From: Nymphaea colorata | Taxonomy: Eukaryota > Streptophyta > Magnoliopsida > Nymphaeales > Nymphaeaceae | Assembly: GCF_008831285.2 (NCBI RefSeq) | Contig: NC_045138.2 | Span: 35,579,115 to 35,643,114, forward strand | Length of the DNA stretch: 64,000 bases | Direction: 5' to 3' | Part shown: piece after piece, positions 24,736-37,860 of the stretch | How positions within the stretch are numbered: position 1 is the first letter of the stretch | How the letters are laid out: every line of letters begins with the position of its first letter | Translations under genes and position numbers: made by a program | Notes under the pieces: model-generated | What the model saw: only the letters and a program-made list of their open reading frames with translations | Told to the model about the DNA's origin: nothing | The model's database searches: none

Positions 24736-27700
24736 CTCTCAATATATGTAGCTGATTTATATTAATTGTTTTGACGCCTTATTTCCACCTAGAGGCACCT
24801 AATTAGCATAATTTTAATTAATTAGTTGTCTTTAGTGCATGTCATTTTGTTTCTTCAGCTTAGATGGCTCTACTTCTCTTACCTACCTCTAGGAATGACA
24901 ATAGCTACTTTTCGAAGAGCAATATGTGCATGCACTTTGCCACAACATTTCTCTGGAGTTGGAAGAATCCAATTTTCTGGTGCAATAAAGTTTAGAAGCA
25001 TGTCAAGCATGAACTGAACGCAAGACAAACCTACCACATAGACTTTCTCCTTGTCGGGTAGAAAATATGATACTTGGATGTACGCTAGCTTGTCCCCATG
25101 AGACCGCTAGGTGTGAAAGAATATTTGACGATATGATCATGCTTATAGCCTTATGAAAATAATTAATAAGAGAGAGATAGAAAGATGATTAGACGCAATG
25201 GACCAATTTAAGATTTTTTTTTTTCCTTCATTAATCCGTTTTCTTTTAGGTGTGTTTGATTACTACAGATACCAAATCCACAGTTTTGAAGTCCAACCCT
25301 CATTCCATCCACCCCCCCCCCCCTGCCCCCCAAACCTCAATTCATGGATTTGAGATTCACATTCCGGATGGATGCGGAAATCGACAGTAGCTACCATGAA
25401 TTTCAAATGCCCTTGGATCTGAAATCCATGAAAATCAAACGCAATCTTAAGCAAAGGAGGGCAACTGATTTATTGCAAGGATGCGGCAGCAACCTTGGGA
25501 ATGACGAGAGCTTGGGGTCAAAATGACAAGATGCATGGAAAAAGCTTCTCTTTCTTTTTCATTAACTAAATTGGGGGTAGATATCCCGTCCTATTCAAGT
25601 AACTAACCTGCTTTCCTTCTCATTGGATCAGCTTGGCAGTGGTTGTAGACTTGGTTTCTCTTTTTTGTACTAAAGCAATAAAGATTAATTAGGTTATCCA
25701 AAGGATATCCTTTCTTTTTTTGGGCTGAAAATACAATGTGTAATAACAATACATCTTCTCCTGTTGGGTGAGTGAAAAAAGAAAAAAAAGTCTCGAGACA
25801 TTTTCTTCCTGTGTTCAATTGGGCCAACACCCTTGGAGGCAGAAGCATTCATCGTCTGACTCAACTGCAAGAACAGAGGCAGAAGCAAGCAAGAGAGAGG
25901 GGACACGCTCCCGTGACTCGACATCAATAAATTTTCTCTGATTCCGCAGCAGAATCGGTAGGGAGTGGAAGAGATTCTGTGAGCAGCGCCTTGGTTGAGC
26001 AAAGAAGAAGAAAAGTTCACCAAGTTTTTAAATCGTTCGCTTTCCAAATCCACCAGTAGACGACGTGTATGGCCATGTGAATCTCTTAGCGGGCTTTTTA
26101 ATGTCATTTGACTTTTTCTCAAATTGAAGAAACATATGGCGCGCCAAACTAGGAAAAATAATTAATATAACTTAAGTAATTGGTCAACTCCATTTAGAAC
26201 CTTTTTTCTTTTTTTTTCCGAATCATTTCTCAAGTTGAAGCAATTTGGAAATTCGCTTCTTGACCTGTTGCAATTGGCAAAATTTATCCATCTGCAATTC
26301 TTCGACAACTTACCACTGTTACAGGCAACAGCCAACACTGAGTTTTTTTGTTATTGACATTACTTATTAGCTCAGGATATGATTACTTTTAACGACACAT
26401 GCAACGTCAAAACTAATTATATATACATATATATGAAAATTGGTATATCTCAGACCACTTGGGTGTTCTAAAATCTTGTCAAAAGAATTTTAAACAAAAT
26501 ACGAACATTTTATTATGTCTGTAAATACTAATTCAACATAAAATATGTTTTAATTCAAGTTGTTTTTAATAGAAACACTTATTTTTCTACTATAAAAATT
26601 TCGGTGTCAATAGCCGTTTTCTTTTTTTACCAGAAAAAAACGTTTAACTCAAAAAAATGACTAACTTGATATATGATTTTCACTAATACATGATTAAGAT
26701 TATATTTATAAGGTCAAATATACATACTTTAACAATCAATTTTTAATAGTTTAGTTTTTGTCCCTGACCTAATGGTGTGATATAAATATTTATATATAAG
26801 TCAATGTTGTTGGATGCCAGACTCTTGATGGATGGCTAAATTTTAAAAGTCTGTCGCAGTACCGTAAATCATTGTCAAAGTCACCATAAACCGTCTCTAA
26901 GCCAAAGTAGTGACTATATTTTTTTGAAGGCAACCTTTTAAATTTTAGTGGTCCAACAACATCCAGCTTCCAGCAGGACTGAATCATGATTTTTTTATAT
27001 TTGATAGTACTCAAGCAAGGCAAGCTTCAAATCATCATACAAAGAACAGTATTCGAAGTTTTTTTGTGGCACTGACAGTCATGTTATCAATCGACAAATT
27101 TCATTTCATGAAGATGAATCTAAGAGAATTGTGGGTTCATTTAGAATGAGAAAAAATGGAGATTAAAATAGGAAAATTTTTCCACTTCTTGACGAATTCA
27201 GCAAGATAACCAAATTAGTTAAAATAAATGAATGCAAAACTGAAGACGGCAAGCCATTTTTTTTTTTCCATACAAATCTACAAGTAAAGTTTCTTGTAGT
27301 GCCAATACATTTTTAAGAATGCTAAAGAGGCCTTATTGAGGCCCTCTTACTGCCGGGAGATGATCAGCGGCCATGGAAACAAAGTAACAAACCCAACCTC
27401 ATAAGCAAGGCTATTTTAATGGCGCGATGCTAACAATGACTTTATCTGAGTTCCAAGATTCATGAGAGAGAAAGGCGCTGCCTCTGGGTCTTCATTCTCT
27501 GTCTAGAAAATGAGTCCCACCACCAATCAGAGCATTGGAGATTCAAATTACCTCCTATATTTCAAACATGAACTCCAATTTCGCTAAACAAACAGAAAAA
27601 GAGCAAATCAATACAAATGACGTGCACGTATCAGAAGCCACGCATAAAGAAATGATAGATACAGAAGGGACCCCAAACCAGTCTGTGGATTGGAATCTAA

Positions 27701-28528
27701 TAGGACCCATCAATTTGGTTGAGGAATCAGAATCAAAACATAATAATCTTCCATCTTCTTACTCCAAAGTTACAATCGATACACTAGCTTGACCAGGAAA
27801 AGCTTCACCGGTCCCAGTCTCGTCCTTATTCTGATAGTAATCATGGTAGCTTTCCCAACCACGGACATCGCCCATCTACCTATCTTCGAAACCGAGTGGA
27901 TGGCTAAAACGCCAAAACTCCTGTCTGCTTTCTAAGGGAAAGAATTTCATGTTATTGGGGCATCTCTACCATGAAAAAAGTGGAAGAGTATAAATGAAAT
28001 AATAATATCAGGCGCAACTTCAAACCTAACCAAAAGATGATGGAGACCCATCTCTCACAAGGAGGAAAAGAAGGCGTCACCCTCTTCCATCTAATGAATT
28101 GACCTCCCAGTAAAGCTTACCCCAGCTATTCCAATAGCTTCGGCCCTTACATCACCATTGGATGTTGCACAACAGTGATCCGTTCACCTTGCGGAACTCA
28201 AGCCAGAAGAGGACGAGCAAATTTGGACTTTTCCAACTGTTGGCAGGAGGAAGTTTTAAGAATAAATTGAATAATTGAAGAACCGATTGAAAAAGGAAAA
28301 GCGGAGGCTAGAGAACCATCCGCGGTGGCTTCTATTTCCCCTGCGGTGCAGAAGACGCCCTTTTTCATGGGACCCTTATGCTGATGCGCTCAGAGATTAG
28401 AATCTCTCTCTCTCTCTCGCTCGCTCGCTCTTTCTCGATGGTCCTGCACAAATTACAAACGCCTGATGAGAAAAGCAGCTGCTTATACAGAAGGGAGCGA
28501 TTAACAGTTTAAATGGTATAGCTTCGAT
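24736..28528. other. Intergenic region upstream of the propeller-like gene
   Basis: AT-rich spacer. It contains a poly-C run at 25312-25331, AT-rich stretches at 26380-26800 and a (CT)n/(CG) run at about 28402-28436. An open stretch at 24826-25017 is hydrophobic but unrecognised. A signal-peptide exon for the downstream gene may lie in the last kilobase; I could not identify it. Confidence 0.45.
25312..25331. repeat. Poly-C run (G-rich on the minus strand)
   Basis: Twelve C, then TG, then six C. On the minus strand this gives adjoining G tracts that could form a G-quadruplex. The length is likely variable and prone to sequencing error. Confidence 0.85.
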
Positions 28529-31500
28529 ATGCCCCGGCTTCTTCCCCATGTCACAACAGACAAAAGCGGGAACCATGAGCTTTTGTCCGCAAGCCTTCAT
28601 GTGGGTCTTTCTGATGATGTACCAGATGCCCAAGTGTGCTACTGTACTTGGTGGTTCATGTTGTGCCATCCCACCAATCCAGAGACATGAAAAAGCATTC
28701 CAGCAGAAAGCCGATAAGTTTTATGTGTTTGAAGAGCAATCAAACAGTTGGAAAGAAGTTCAGTTGCCTTTTGATCTCTATAACTGTCTTAATGGCAACT
28801 GTACCAAGGCTGGGTCAATTGAGCAGCGCCGGGAAGGTGGTGCCTCTAGCAAGAAAAAGGACGAGAATTCTAAAATTGATGAAGGACCGCATACGGAGGA
28901 GAATATTGATCCTGTTTTGCCGCTCAGGAGAAGGACATCCATTACCAAAATGTCAGACTCATCCGTTTGGGTGACAGGAGAGAGTGGATCAATCTACGAA
29001 AGGTTTTGGAATGGTTTACAATGGGTGATAACACCACATGACTTGCCAATATCTGCACATGCAATTTCTGTTTTCATCGTCAACCAAACCATTCTTGCTC
29101 TAGACGACGATGGAGTCCTGCATAAGGTAAGTCGTCGCCTCTATTCTCTGAGGTTCTTCCCCTGAAACTAGAGACTGGAACTTTCAAGCTTCATTCTAAT
29201 GCACGAATACTGCCCAGTGCGGTCTTTCCGCCTAACAGCCTTTCCTAATCGAAGTATCAGCTTCATAATTGAAAAGGTTAGGCGCTTGGTAAGACTGCAG
29301 ACTTCATCAACGATGTTGGAATGAGCTATAAACGAAAACCAAAACTTTGCAGTTGATGCGGAATCACCAGCCAATCCCCAACAGTTTTCTAGAATGACCA
29401 AGAAATAGTGCCTGTAACAAGGTTTAATTTTTCGAGCATAACATCTAAGTTAGCATCCTTATCTTGCGAGGGAGTCATCATTTCATTGGAGTATCATCTG
29501 TAGCCTGTAGGTTGGCGTCGAAGCTAGATAGTTCTTAGCAAACATGTGTCCGTCGCGCCGGTTCCTCTGGTACCTGGCCCAATAGCAATTTCATCGACCT
29601 TATATTTAACATAATTTGATTGTAGGCCACTCGTTTCATCAGTCCATTAGCTAAATTCGTCCCATCTATTTCTCTGCTTCAAGCAAAGGCGCAGATCCAA
29701 GATCAAGCTTATGAATATCCGAAGATGTGGGAACTTCCCATATCCATGTTAAGCGAAAGGAAAACAGAGTTCTTCCGTAACTTTTTGCAAAAATTTACTT
29801 GTCTATTACTGTGGTTCCTCTAATGCTCTGTATGCAGATGAGAAAATATCAGAGAAGATCTGGATAAAACTGCAAACCTTACCCAATTTACCGTTATGCA
29901 CTCCTGAAAGGATGGACATCCATCTGCTTATGATCGCAGTTAGCACTTTCAGTTCTTTCCAGGAAGCCGGTCACTTGCTTAACTGAAGAGTTTTATACCA
30001 AAAGTCTTCCGCTCTAAGTACCAGCCCCACATGCCCAAAGTGGTCCATAAGAACCAGCTTTTTAGTGATAAGATAGTTCATACAGTTGAAGAAGCATATG
30101 TTAAAGTAAAGATTTAACGTTAGACTGCAATGTGAGGATGTAAATAATAAACTATTTTGTATGCCCACATAAATTTTAAGGTTCAGAATTGAACTCTAAT
30201 AAGCAATTGTTCAGGGGCTACTTTTCAGGGTTCAACTCCAAGGGGCAGCTGCAGTAGTTTACTAGAACAATTATGCCGATTAGGCAGACATCGCTTCCAA
30301 AGTGCTCGAAACTGGTCCCTTGAATTTTACCCAAAAAAGCAGGTGAAGCTGATTTAGAAACCCTTAGTTACACCTATTGGAATAGCTATCTCAACAGAGA
30401 AATATCACTTCATCCATCTAAGTGCATAATATGTTGTCCTGTAGTTTTTTAGCATACCAGAGTACATTGAGCTTTAGTTTGAAGCCTAGCTTTGAATTTG
30501 GGCATATTCTGAATTTGCTTCATGTATTTCAGCTACAACTAAATGAGAATTCGCTGCCAACATGGGGAGAACTCAAACCTATATTTGAATCAATCATGCC
30601 AGAAAGAGAAGTTGAACCAATCGCTGGAATGCAGATTAAAACTGGTGTTGTAACAGAGAATGGCGAGTAAGTAAATGAAAGATAACTCTTGTATCTTATT
30701 CCGAAAGAAGTAGAATCTTTTTATAATTTTGATTAGTATCAGTTTATGGGGGAGGAAAGTAAAAAAGTTCAGACATTACTGGGAACCGTTCAGTATTCAA
30801 TTAAATCACATTCATCTTTTCATATTTGTATGACAGGAGACTATACCTATCTACCTTGGGAGGTTCGCTTTTGGAAATCAGAGACCTTCAATCTTCACGG
30901 TGAGAAAGTGTTGCATCGTTATGATAGTACATGTATATTGTCAGAATTCTGTCAAATTGTCCATATTTGATGCGGATCATGTTATGCAGTAGTAATGCAA
31001 GCTTTGGTTGCTTGGCGATAACTAACAACCTAAGATCAAGTTGAATTTTGACAGGTGGATATATCACGGGCAACCACCTGGTGGAAGTATTGCAGCTATA
31101 GCTGGCATTCCAACTACAAGAACGGACATAGTGTTTATAGTAAGGTATACTGCAATGATTCAGTAGAGGTGGAACTTTTTATATTGGCTGATATGTAAAT
31201 AATCGTGTATCTTCATGCATGGTCATTATACCTTCAAGTACCCCTCATGTACCAAATATTCACAAGTATGTTCGATCCTGTATATCTTTATGTGATCTAA
31301 ATGGTAGTTTACAAGCAGTGGGACAACTATGGTCTGAACACTCAATTTCACTTGTTCAGTTACATGGGGGAGCTTTATGAATTTGACATGAGTTCAAAGC
31401 CATCATGGAAGAAGCACATATGGAGTGAACCGTTAGGTCATGAGACCTTCCTTTTGCCATGCGGAGGCCATGTTATGCATGGACTGATTGGAGTTCATTC

Positions 31501-34500
31501 ACTGTCTATATTTCTTTTAACGAAGGTAAACCTAGTCTCTTTTGTAATATACACTGAGCAGATACATGTCTCTACAGATCTGATAATGCTTCCATCTCTC
31601 TACATTATTTTAATTGATCAATTAATGGTGAGCAAATTTTGTCTAGTATGGTGTCTCTTTAGATTTTACCTGAAAATTGTGATTTCCAAAATTTTGAGTG
31701 CAGTATGCCTATTGCCTACAAATATTGGTTAGTATCACGAAGCATTTCCACTTTCAATCTTCACACACATAAGAAATTATGAACTCATTCTGACAATTTT
31801 ATTGCAAAGTTGTGTCTCTATAATTTAGCCATCACTTTTTGTGGAACTATGATCTGAAGCACAGACCGAAGAACATTTTCTTGTTTGAGCATGTGGCCCT
31901 TCTATATTTTTGTTCGGTCACATGGCTTTCTAGGGCCCCTTATGTATTGCTGTCTTGTTGAGTATAAAATTGTAATAGTAAAGCATGTTTTACTTTCTTA
32001 TGAGATTGCAGTAAAGCGACAGTCCTATGACATCAAAGGAGGTTTCTGGGTTGCACTGAGATATCGTAGGAGAAAGGAAGGTAGGACCACTTGAAAGAGT
32101 TAAGGTTTCAGTCTGCAGCAAAACAATTAGGCCTCTAAACCTACAGCACTTCAGTGATCATTTACTTGGTTAGAGAAAGAAACAATTTTCTCATGGTATT
32201 GCATGTTAATGATTAATTTTAACGTAGAGCAAACATGAACAATGACAATAATTAAATTTTTTCCCGATGCCTCTTATTCTGCTGGAATATACATCTGCCA
32301 AATTTCACACGTATGTTTTTCACAACCAATATGGAGCTCATTGAGAAAGAATCCAGCCCTTTTGGGTCTTCACTATTTTTTGCATATATTAATCTAAAAT
32401 TCACTGTTATAACCCAGCTTTGATAGGCTTGGTTTCATAGAAAGCGATTTTTTTCTCCATCATACAAATAGGTTTGATTGCAAACTTGACGTAACTTGGA
32501 GATGCTACTGATTTATGCTCTACTGGTGTACAGAGCTGTCTGTTTTTCCTGCTCGATTATCCCATCTTAAGATTCTGTCGTATCTGAAGGTCTTTCTCAA
32601 ATCCACCTAAACCTTAAAGACATGGTAAATTGCAGGATGGTGTTCTTATAGAGAGGAGGTTTCATCAGAGGAAATGGAAGTGGATTATTCATGGACTTCC
32701 TAGAGGCCACAAATTGAGTGCCATAACACCAGCTACATCAAATGACTTGAGCACAAAATTTTTCTCGTTGTTCCTTACTACAACAAGTGGATCCATCTAT
32801 GAATATCGGATCTCAAAAAATTCAGGTGAGCCTTTGAACTTTCCAAGTAAAAAGTGAAACCCACCAAGCTTTTCTTCATCAACATACGTTCTTCATTAAG
32901 GCATATTTTAAAAAAATGGCAAAATTCATTTTATGAAGGTCGAAAGAAACTATTGCAGATACTGGATTGAGCAGAGTGCAATTAGTTTAAATGTTTCTCT
33001 ATGTTCTTGAACAGCAAATGAGCGAAAACAGACCTTGGATAGTTGGATCTGTTGAATAGGAAAACCTCAAAAACCATACTAAAAGAGAATATATTGCAAA
33101 CGGTTGCTATAGAAAGCTAAGAAGCTACATGCAGATTTAATGTCAAATAGAAATAAGAAATCCCTGGAGGAAAAGTCAATAAGGTGTAGGAAGCTATAAC
33201 AAACATGCCTCAGCTATGAGGCCTAAGGTTCCTTGTTAGCTCAAGGAATGCAACACTTTCGATATTTCATGCAGAGTTTGGGGTAGAGTTGATAGCATCG
33301 CTCATTGGTGTGGAGGTCTAAAATATTTAACTTATGTACCCAAGCGAAGGAAAAAGAAAAGGATATTAAAACAGCTGCTAGCTGTTTTGCTAGTTCTCAT
33401 TTGTATATTGTGAAACACGGACACACCTCTGGAAGCTCGAGAACAGAAAGCAAATTATCAGGGATAAGTTATCATCTTAGTAGGTTGTCCTCTTCGTAAA
33501 AGCACGTCAGTATGTGATCCATCGCATATCTCTTTTCAAAAAAATGGCAGTTAATAACTGGTTTCATGGAAATTCTACATAAAAAGGTCAAATGAAGAAA
33601 TAGAAACTTCAGTTGCTACTTCAGATTTACACACATTAACTTGAGTATCACTTTCTTTAGAAAAAAATGTCATGTTCAATTTCTAAAGAGCAAGATGCAC
33701 GTTTGCTTTTTTATAAAATACAGTGGCAAGACAGGGACAGGATAATCCAACCTCGGAAGCATGGATCAATCATATGCACCCACCACATGCAAAGGTCGCC
33801 CGGGGCATTTTAGGACTGCAGCTTCAACCTGGCAGGATGCTGTTTCCACTGGATGATGGCAGGGTCGGAGAGCTCCATTCGTCAGGAATTGGAGGACATA
33901 GTGTAGGGCCAAATAATCATGCTAATGCAAGGAGGAAAACATCATCCAGATATGAATGGAGCATAATAGATGCACCAGAAACTGAAGGATGGAATGCAGA
34001 ATATTGCACAGAAGGACGTGGACCATCAAACTGCATCACTGGGATAAAGGATTTAGTTAATGAACAGGAACTAGATGACCCCGGAAAAATAACCAGAAGA
34101 AGAAAAAATCAGGAGTACCAAAGCTACATAATGCCAATTAAATACACCAACAGCCAACCAGATGTTTCCGACCAGAACAACATTTTGACAAAAAAAATTC
34201 AGCCCATCTTCCGCATGAGATCCATGCACCCGGACAAGTCATTCTTCCTTGTCACAGATAACGGTATAACTTTTGAGTATCTTTATACTGAAGGCATCTG
34301 GTTGTGGCTCAGGCATGAACATCCGACTCCGATGAAAGGTATTTTAGGCATCTATAATGGAAGTTTATTTTTGGTCGATATGCATGGTAGCCTATTGATA
34401 AGAGAAAGAAACAGTAATGGCTTAGCATGGATAAACTGCACTTCCATGAGTAGAGGAAGAAAAGTATCTACAGGCCCCCCTTGGGATGGGGTGCCCGGTA

Positions 34501-36183
34501 AAGTTCAGGTGCCTACAACCGAAGATTCATTATTTTTCATCAATAAAAATGGAAGGCTCCTTCAGTTTAAAGTAAGTCAAAATTTCATGTAGCACAAGGA
34601 TAGATCATTTCAGAGGCTTGAATTTTAGGTGTATGTTTCTGTTCAAGATTGTTGAACAAACGATGGTCTTATCTTCTACAGGTTGCGTTGAGGAAATTTG
34701 TCTGGAAGGACTGTCGAAACCCCCAAAACATCAAAGTCAGTTCTATAGTTGATCAGGAGGGATTAAGATCTAATATTGTATTCGCTGTTGGAAATAATGG
34801 TCGACTTTATCAGTTTAACAAAGTTACTGAATTATGGCACGAGCATGATCAATCACCTCACTTGTCTCTTTCTAGACTACCCGGAACGGTTTTGAGGCCA
34901 TCCAGTTCATCTTTATCTGGTTCTTTGTTCATGCGTTCAGAAGACGGTGGCCTTGTAGAATATCGTTGGAATCCATTAGATGGATGGAACTGGATGGAAC
35001 ATGGGACACCGCATAAGGATGTCATTGTTGCCGCTGCACCAGGCCCTAGCTTTCAAGGGAACCAGTTATTTATCATTGGATCAGATGGTCATGTTTATCT
35101 GAGATACTTAGTAGACAGCGCATGGAGATGGCAAAATTATGGTTTCCCATCCATGGAAAATCTGGAGTCAGAATCTGACGACGTATTAGTGGGAAATTCA
35201 GAGGCTACTGTGGTTAGCAATCAGAATATGATGCACGATTGCAATGATGAAGACAGCAAGTGCAATCCAAAGGTCAGTAGCAAGTATTATTATTGCATGG
35301 TGAAGAGGTCCACGCATGTTGCATTTAACATAAACCAGAAAATTATAATCACCGATTAGGTTCAGACTTTCAGTTATATAAAAGACAAAATCATCCTCTC
35401 CTAGTCTCTGGTTTCGTTTTGAGACATCCTTGCTAGATGATGGCAAAAGATATCTTGGCACCTTGATGACATTTTTGAAACTGGAACCTAGTACCTGAGT
35501 GGTGGAAACAGTTAACTTTGTTAAGCGGAAGACATACTTCAAAATCACATTCCCCTTAGGACTTGAGGAGAAAATCCTGGAAAGGAAATTACAAAATCAG
35601 AGATACAGTGAAGTAAGTGGAAGTCACACACTGCACGCCGGAATCTCGGCAGTTCTGTTTACAACAGAAAGGCCACATCGTTTCTCCTGTACTCGTATTG
35701 ATAAACAATGCACTTAGATTCTTCAGATTGTCAGGAGAGGCCTTGTTCGCCTTGAGCATTGTCTGAGAAATTTTTGTAGGCTAAAAACAGAAAGGAAAAG
35801 CATGTTGGTAAATTTCAAACCGATGCAGTTGCGACTATCGCGGGATTTCAGACTGTCAACTAATTTTTTTATTACTGCAGGTAGCACCAGTTCGGCCGAT
35901 ACCATTTTCTGATGAAGCAGCTATTTTCGAGTTGAGGGATGGCAGAGTGAGTGATGTACTTTCTCAGCAGCGAAAACAATCAGCGACCAACTAAATAACA
36001 GTATCCTTGTGATCTCTTTTATTTCTTGGCTCTACCTATTTGGGGAATTCTTAACCTGAGCTTCTATTGTAACAGTTGGGAGAATTGCGGAGAACGGGTG
36101 AAACGCAGTGGAGCTGGAGCAGGATTATCAACACTCCAAGAAGCCAGTGCCGAGCGGCCTACTTGACGGTTTCAGCATCATAA
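28529..36183 (+). CDS. Large beta-propeller-like (lectin-fold-like) protein of unknown function; frameshift in first exon
   Basis: Exons: about 28508-29126, then 30533-30666, 30837-30899, 31055-31144, 31360-31525, 32636-32825, 33724-34571, 34682-35272, 35881-35946, 36076-36183. From exon 2 to the stop the joined frame codes 751 residues without a break. The protein is a series of degenerate repeats with an aromatic/glycine beat such as GSIYERFWNGLQWVI, GELYEFDMSSKPSW, GSIYEYRIS, GITFEYLYTEGIWLWLRHE, GRLYQFNKVTELWHEH and GGLVEYRWNPLDGWNW, which suggests a multi-bladed propeller. It matches a conserved plant family without known function, usually with a signal peptide. Here exon 1 is odd. One frame carries QFKWYSFDMPRLLPH through CYCTWWFMLCHPTNP and stops at 28688. 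The +1 frame then carries HEKAFQQKADKFYVFEEQSN to the donor. A TAA at 28502 precedes QFKWYS unless 28508 is a splice acceptor. It may be a damaged allele, an assembly error or a pseudogene. Confidence 0.75.
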
Positions 36184-37860
36184 GCATTGTAAATTAAACA
36201 GGTACTGAAAAAAAGACCACGGGTAAGAAGAAAAGGAGATGGCACGTCCATGTAATCTGCTGGGAATGTATCATATAACCAATAAAGCAATGTAAATCTT
36301 CACACGCAGTTCCACGGATTGCCGTCAAAATGGAGGAACCACAACAAATAAAGCGAAGAAAAGTTGCAGAGAAACAGTCATCCTTGTTTTGCAGCGAAAT
36401 TATTTTGTCATGTTACGTTAATATCCTCTTAAAAGTTTGTTTGGCAGCAAAATTTCGTCCACATATCGCCACTGAATTGAGATAGAGATGAAAATGAGAA
36501 AACGAAACAAAGACGAAAATGAAGCCGGAAGATGAAAAGAAGATTAGATTTCTACGACCATCCTCATAAACGAGCAGTAGACAATTACCTCTCTCCATTC
36601 TCCCATATCAAGTTATCAACCATTTCTAATTAGAAAGGAAGGAAAAGGATTCCAGGCTCCCAAACCAAAAATTGTTCCCAGGGAAAGAGACCAAATAAAT
36701 TATTATCTACGTCTGAACCTGGCCCATGCGAAGCCCGGAAACCAAACTAACCAGACAATTTTAAATGTGCCAGGAAAACCTTAATTACAACTATGGTGGC
36801 TCAGATGCAAACAGCTTGGTCCACCTATGAAAAGGTTAGATCTAAAACCTTCAAGCTGAAGGAAATCAAGAAAACACCTCTGGTTGATTTATATAGAGTT
36901 TATCTAGTTATGGCTTCTGAACCCCGACCCGACTGCCAGAAAAAAAAAAAAAAAAAAATTGAAATGGCTTCTTCGATTGCAGCGTTCAGAAGTCCCGAGG
37001 ACTGCAAATTAACCATCAAACTCATGCCAAAGGTGGAAATTCGCACAAAGGACAGCAGCTAAAGCCTTCTAAAGTACTACATTGGAGACGGCAAGCTTGC
37101 GTCTGAAATCTTCGCCAGACTAATTTGTGAGACGGAGATACCGGCCAACAAATGCTTCGTCCACCTAGGGTTCGGCTTATGACCTTAAAAGTTCAATGGT
37201 GCCAAAACCCTAATTGAGACACACTTTTTGGCATCATCTGCTCTAAGCCTATCAGATTGTGTCATCCTTCTTTTAAGTAATGGGAAGCCGACAAGTTGGT
37301 TAGATGTGTAAACCTTGCCAACCCAAGATGTGAATGTTTACCCATTTCCGTTCTAGTCCTTAGATATAAAATCCTCTATGTACCTCTCCCTTTTTCATCA
37401 AGACAAGGACTCTCATTGCTTCAGCCTTTGTGACAGATAGCAAATCCTTGCCATGAGACTTGTTAAGTCTCCATCAACTGGAATGCTTCAAGTCAACCCA
37501 TCCAACCAAGGGAACCGAAAACCTGACAGCGCCCTAGCCAAAAACAAAGAACAAGGCCAATTAGCAGTTACGTACACCCAATACGATTAGTTCAGGAAAA
37601 AATAAAAATCAAATCTGTGATTAATAAATTTCACTGCCCATTCCAACAATTATTCATATGTACAATGAAGCCCAGGTGAATCACCGACTCCAAAGCAAAA
37701 AAAATTTCAGAGCCACCCACCCAATTCAATCTTCACCATTATCAGAGGGCAATAAAAAAACCAAAAAATTTGGTTAAAAAATTAATACAAAAAATCAAGA
37801 CTAAGCCTCCATGACACACTCGGCTCGGAGCGCTGCTCAGTCATCCCTTCCGCCAAACCA
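36184..37860. other. Convergent spacer between the propeller-like gene and LARP1
   Basis: It holds two 3' UTRs. An A-run of about 18 lies near 36941-36958, and AAAACCCTAA lies at 37204. The short open stretch 36793-37062 that runs through the A-tract has no recognisable protein character. I see no gene. Confidence 0.5.
36281..36286 (+). terminator. Candidate poly(A) signal of the propeller-like gene
   Basis: AATAAA about 98 nt after the stop codon. A second AATAAA lies at 36347-36352. Position and strand fit; the cleavage site is not shown. Confidence 0.5.

Noticed and set aside
24826-25017. Hydrophobic plus-strand open frame, possible membrane-enzyme exon
   Set aside because: It weakly recalls an acyltransferase segment, but no catalytic motif or neighbouring exon supports this.
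36793-37062. 89-codon frame running through a long A tract
   Set aside because: A run of Lys codons from poly-A joins two unrelated stretches; nothing recognisable.
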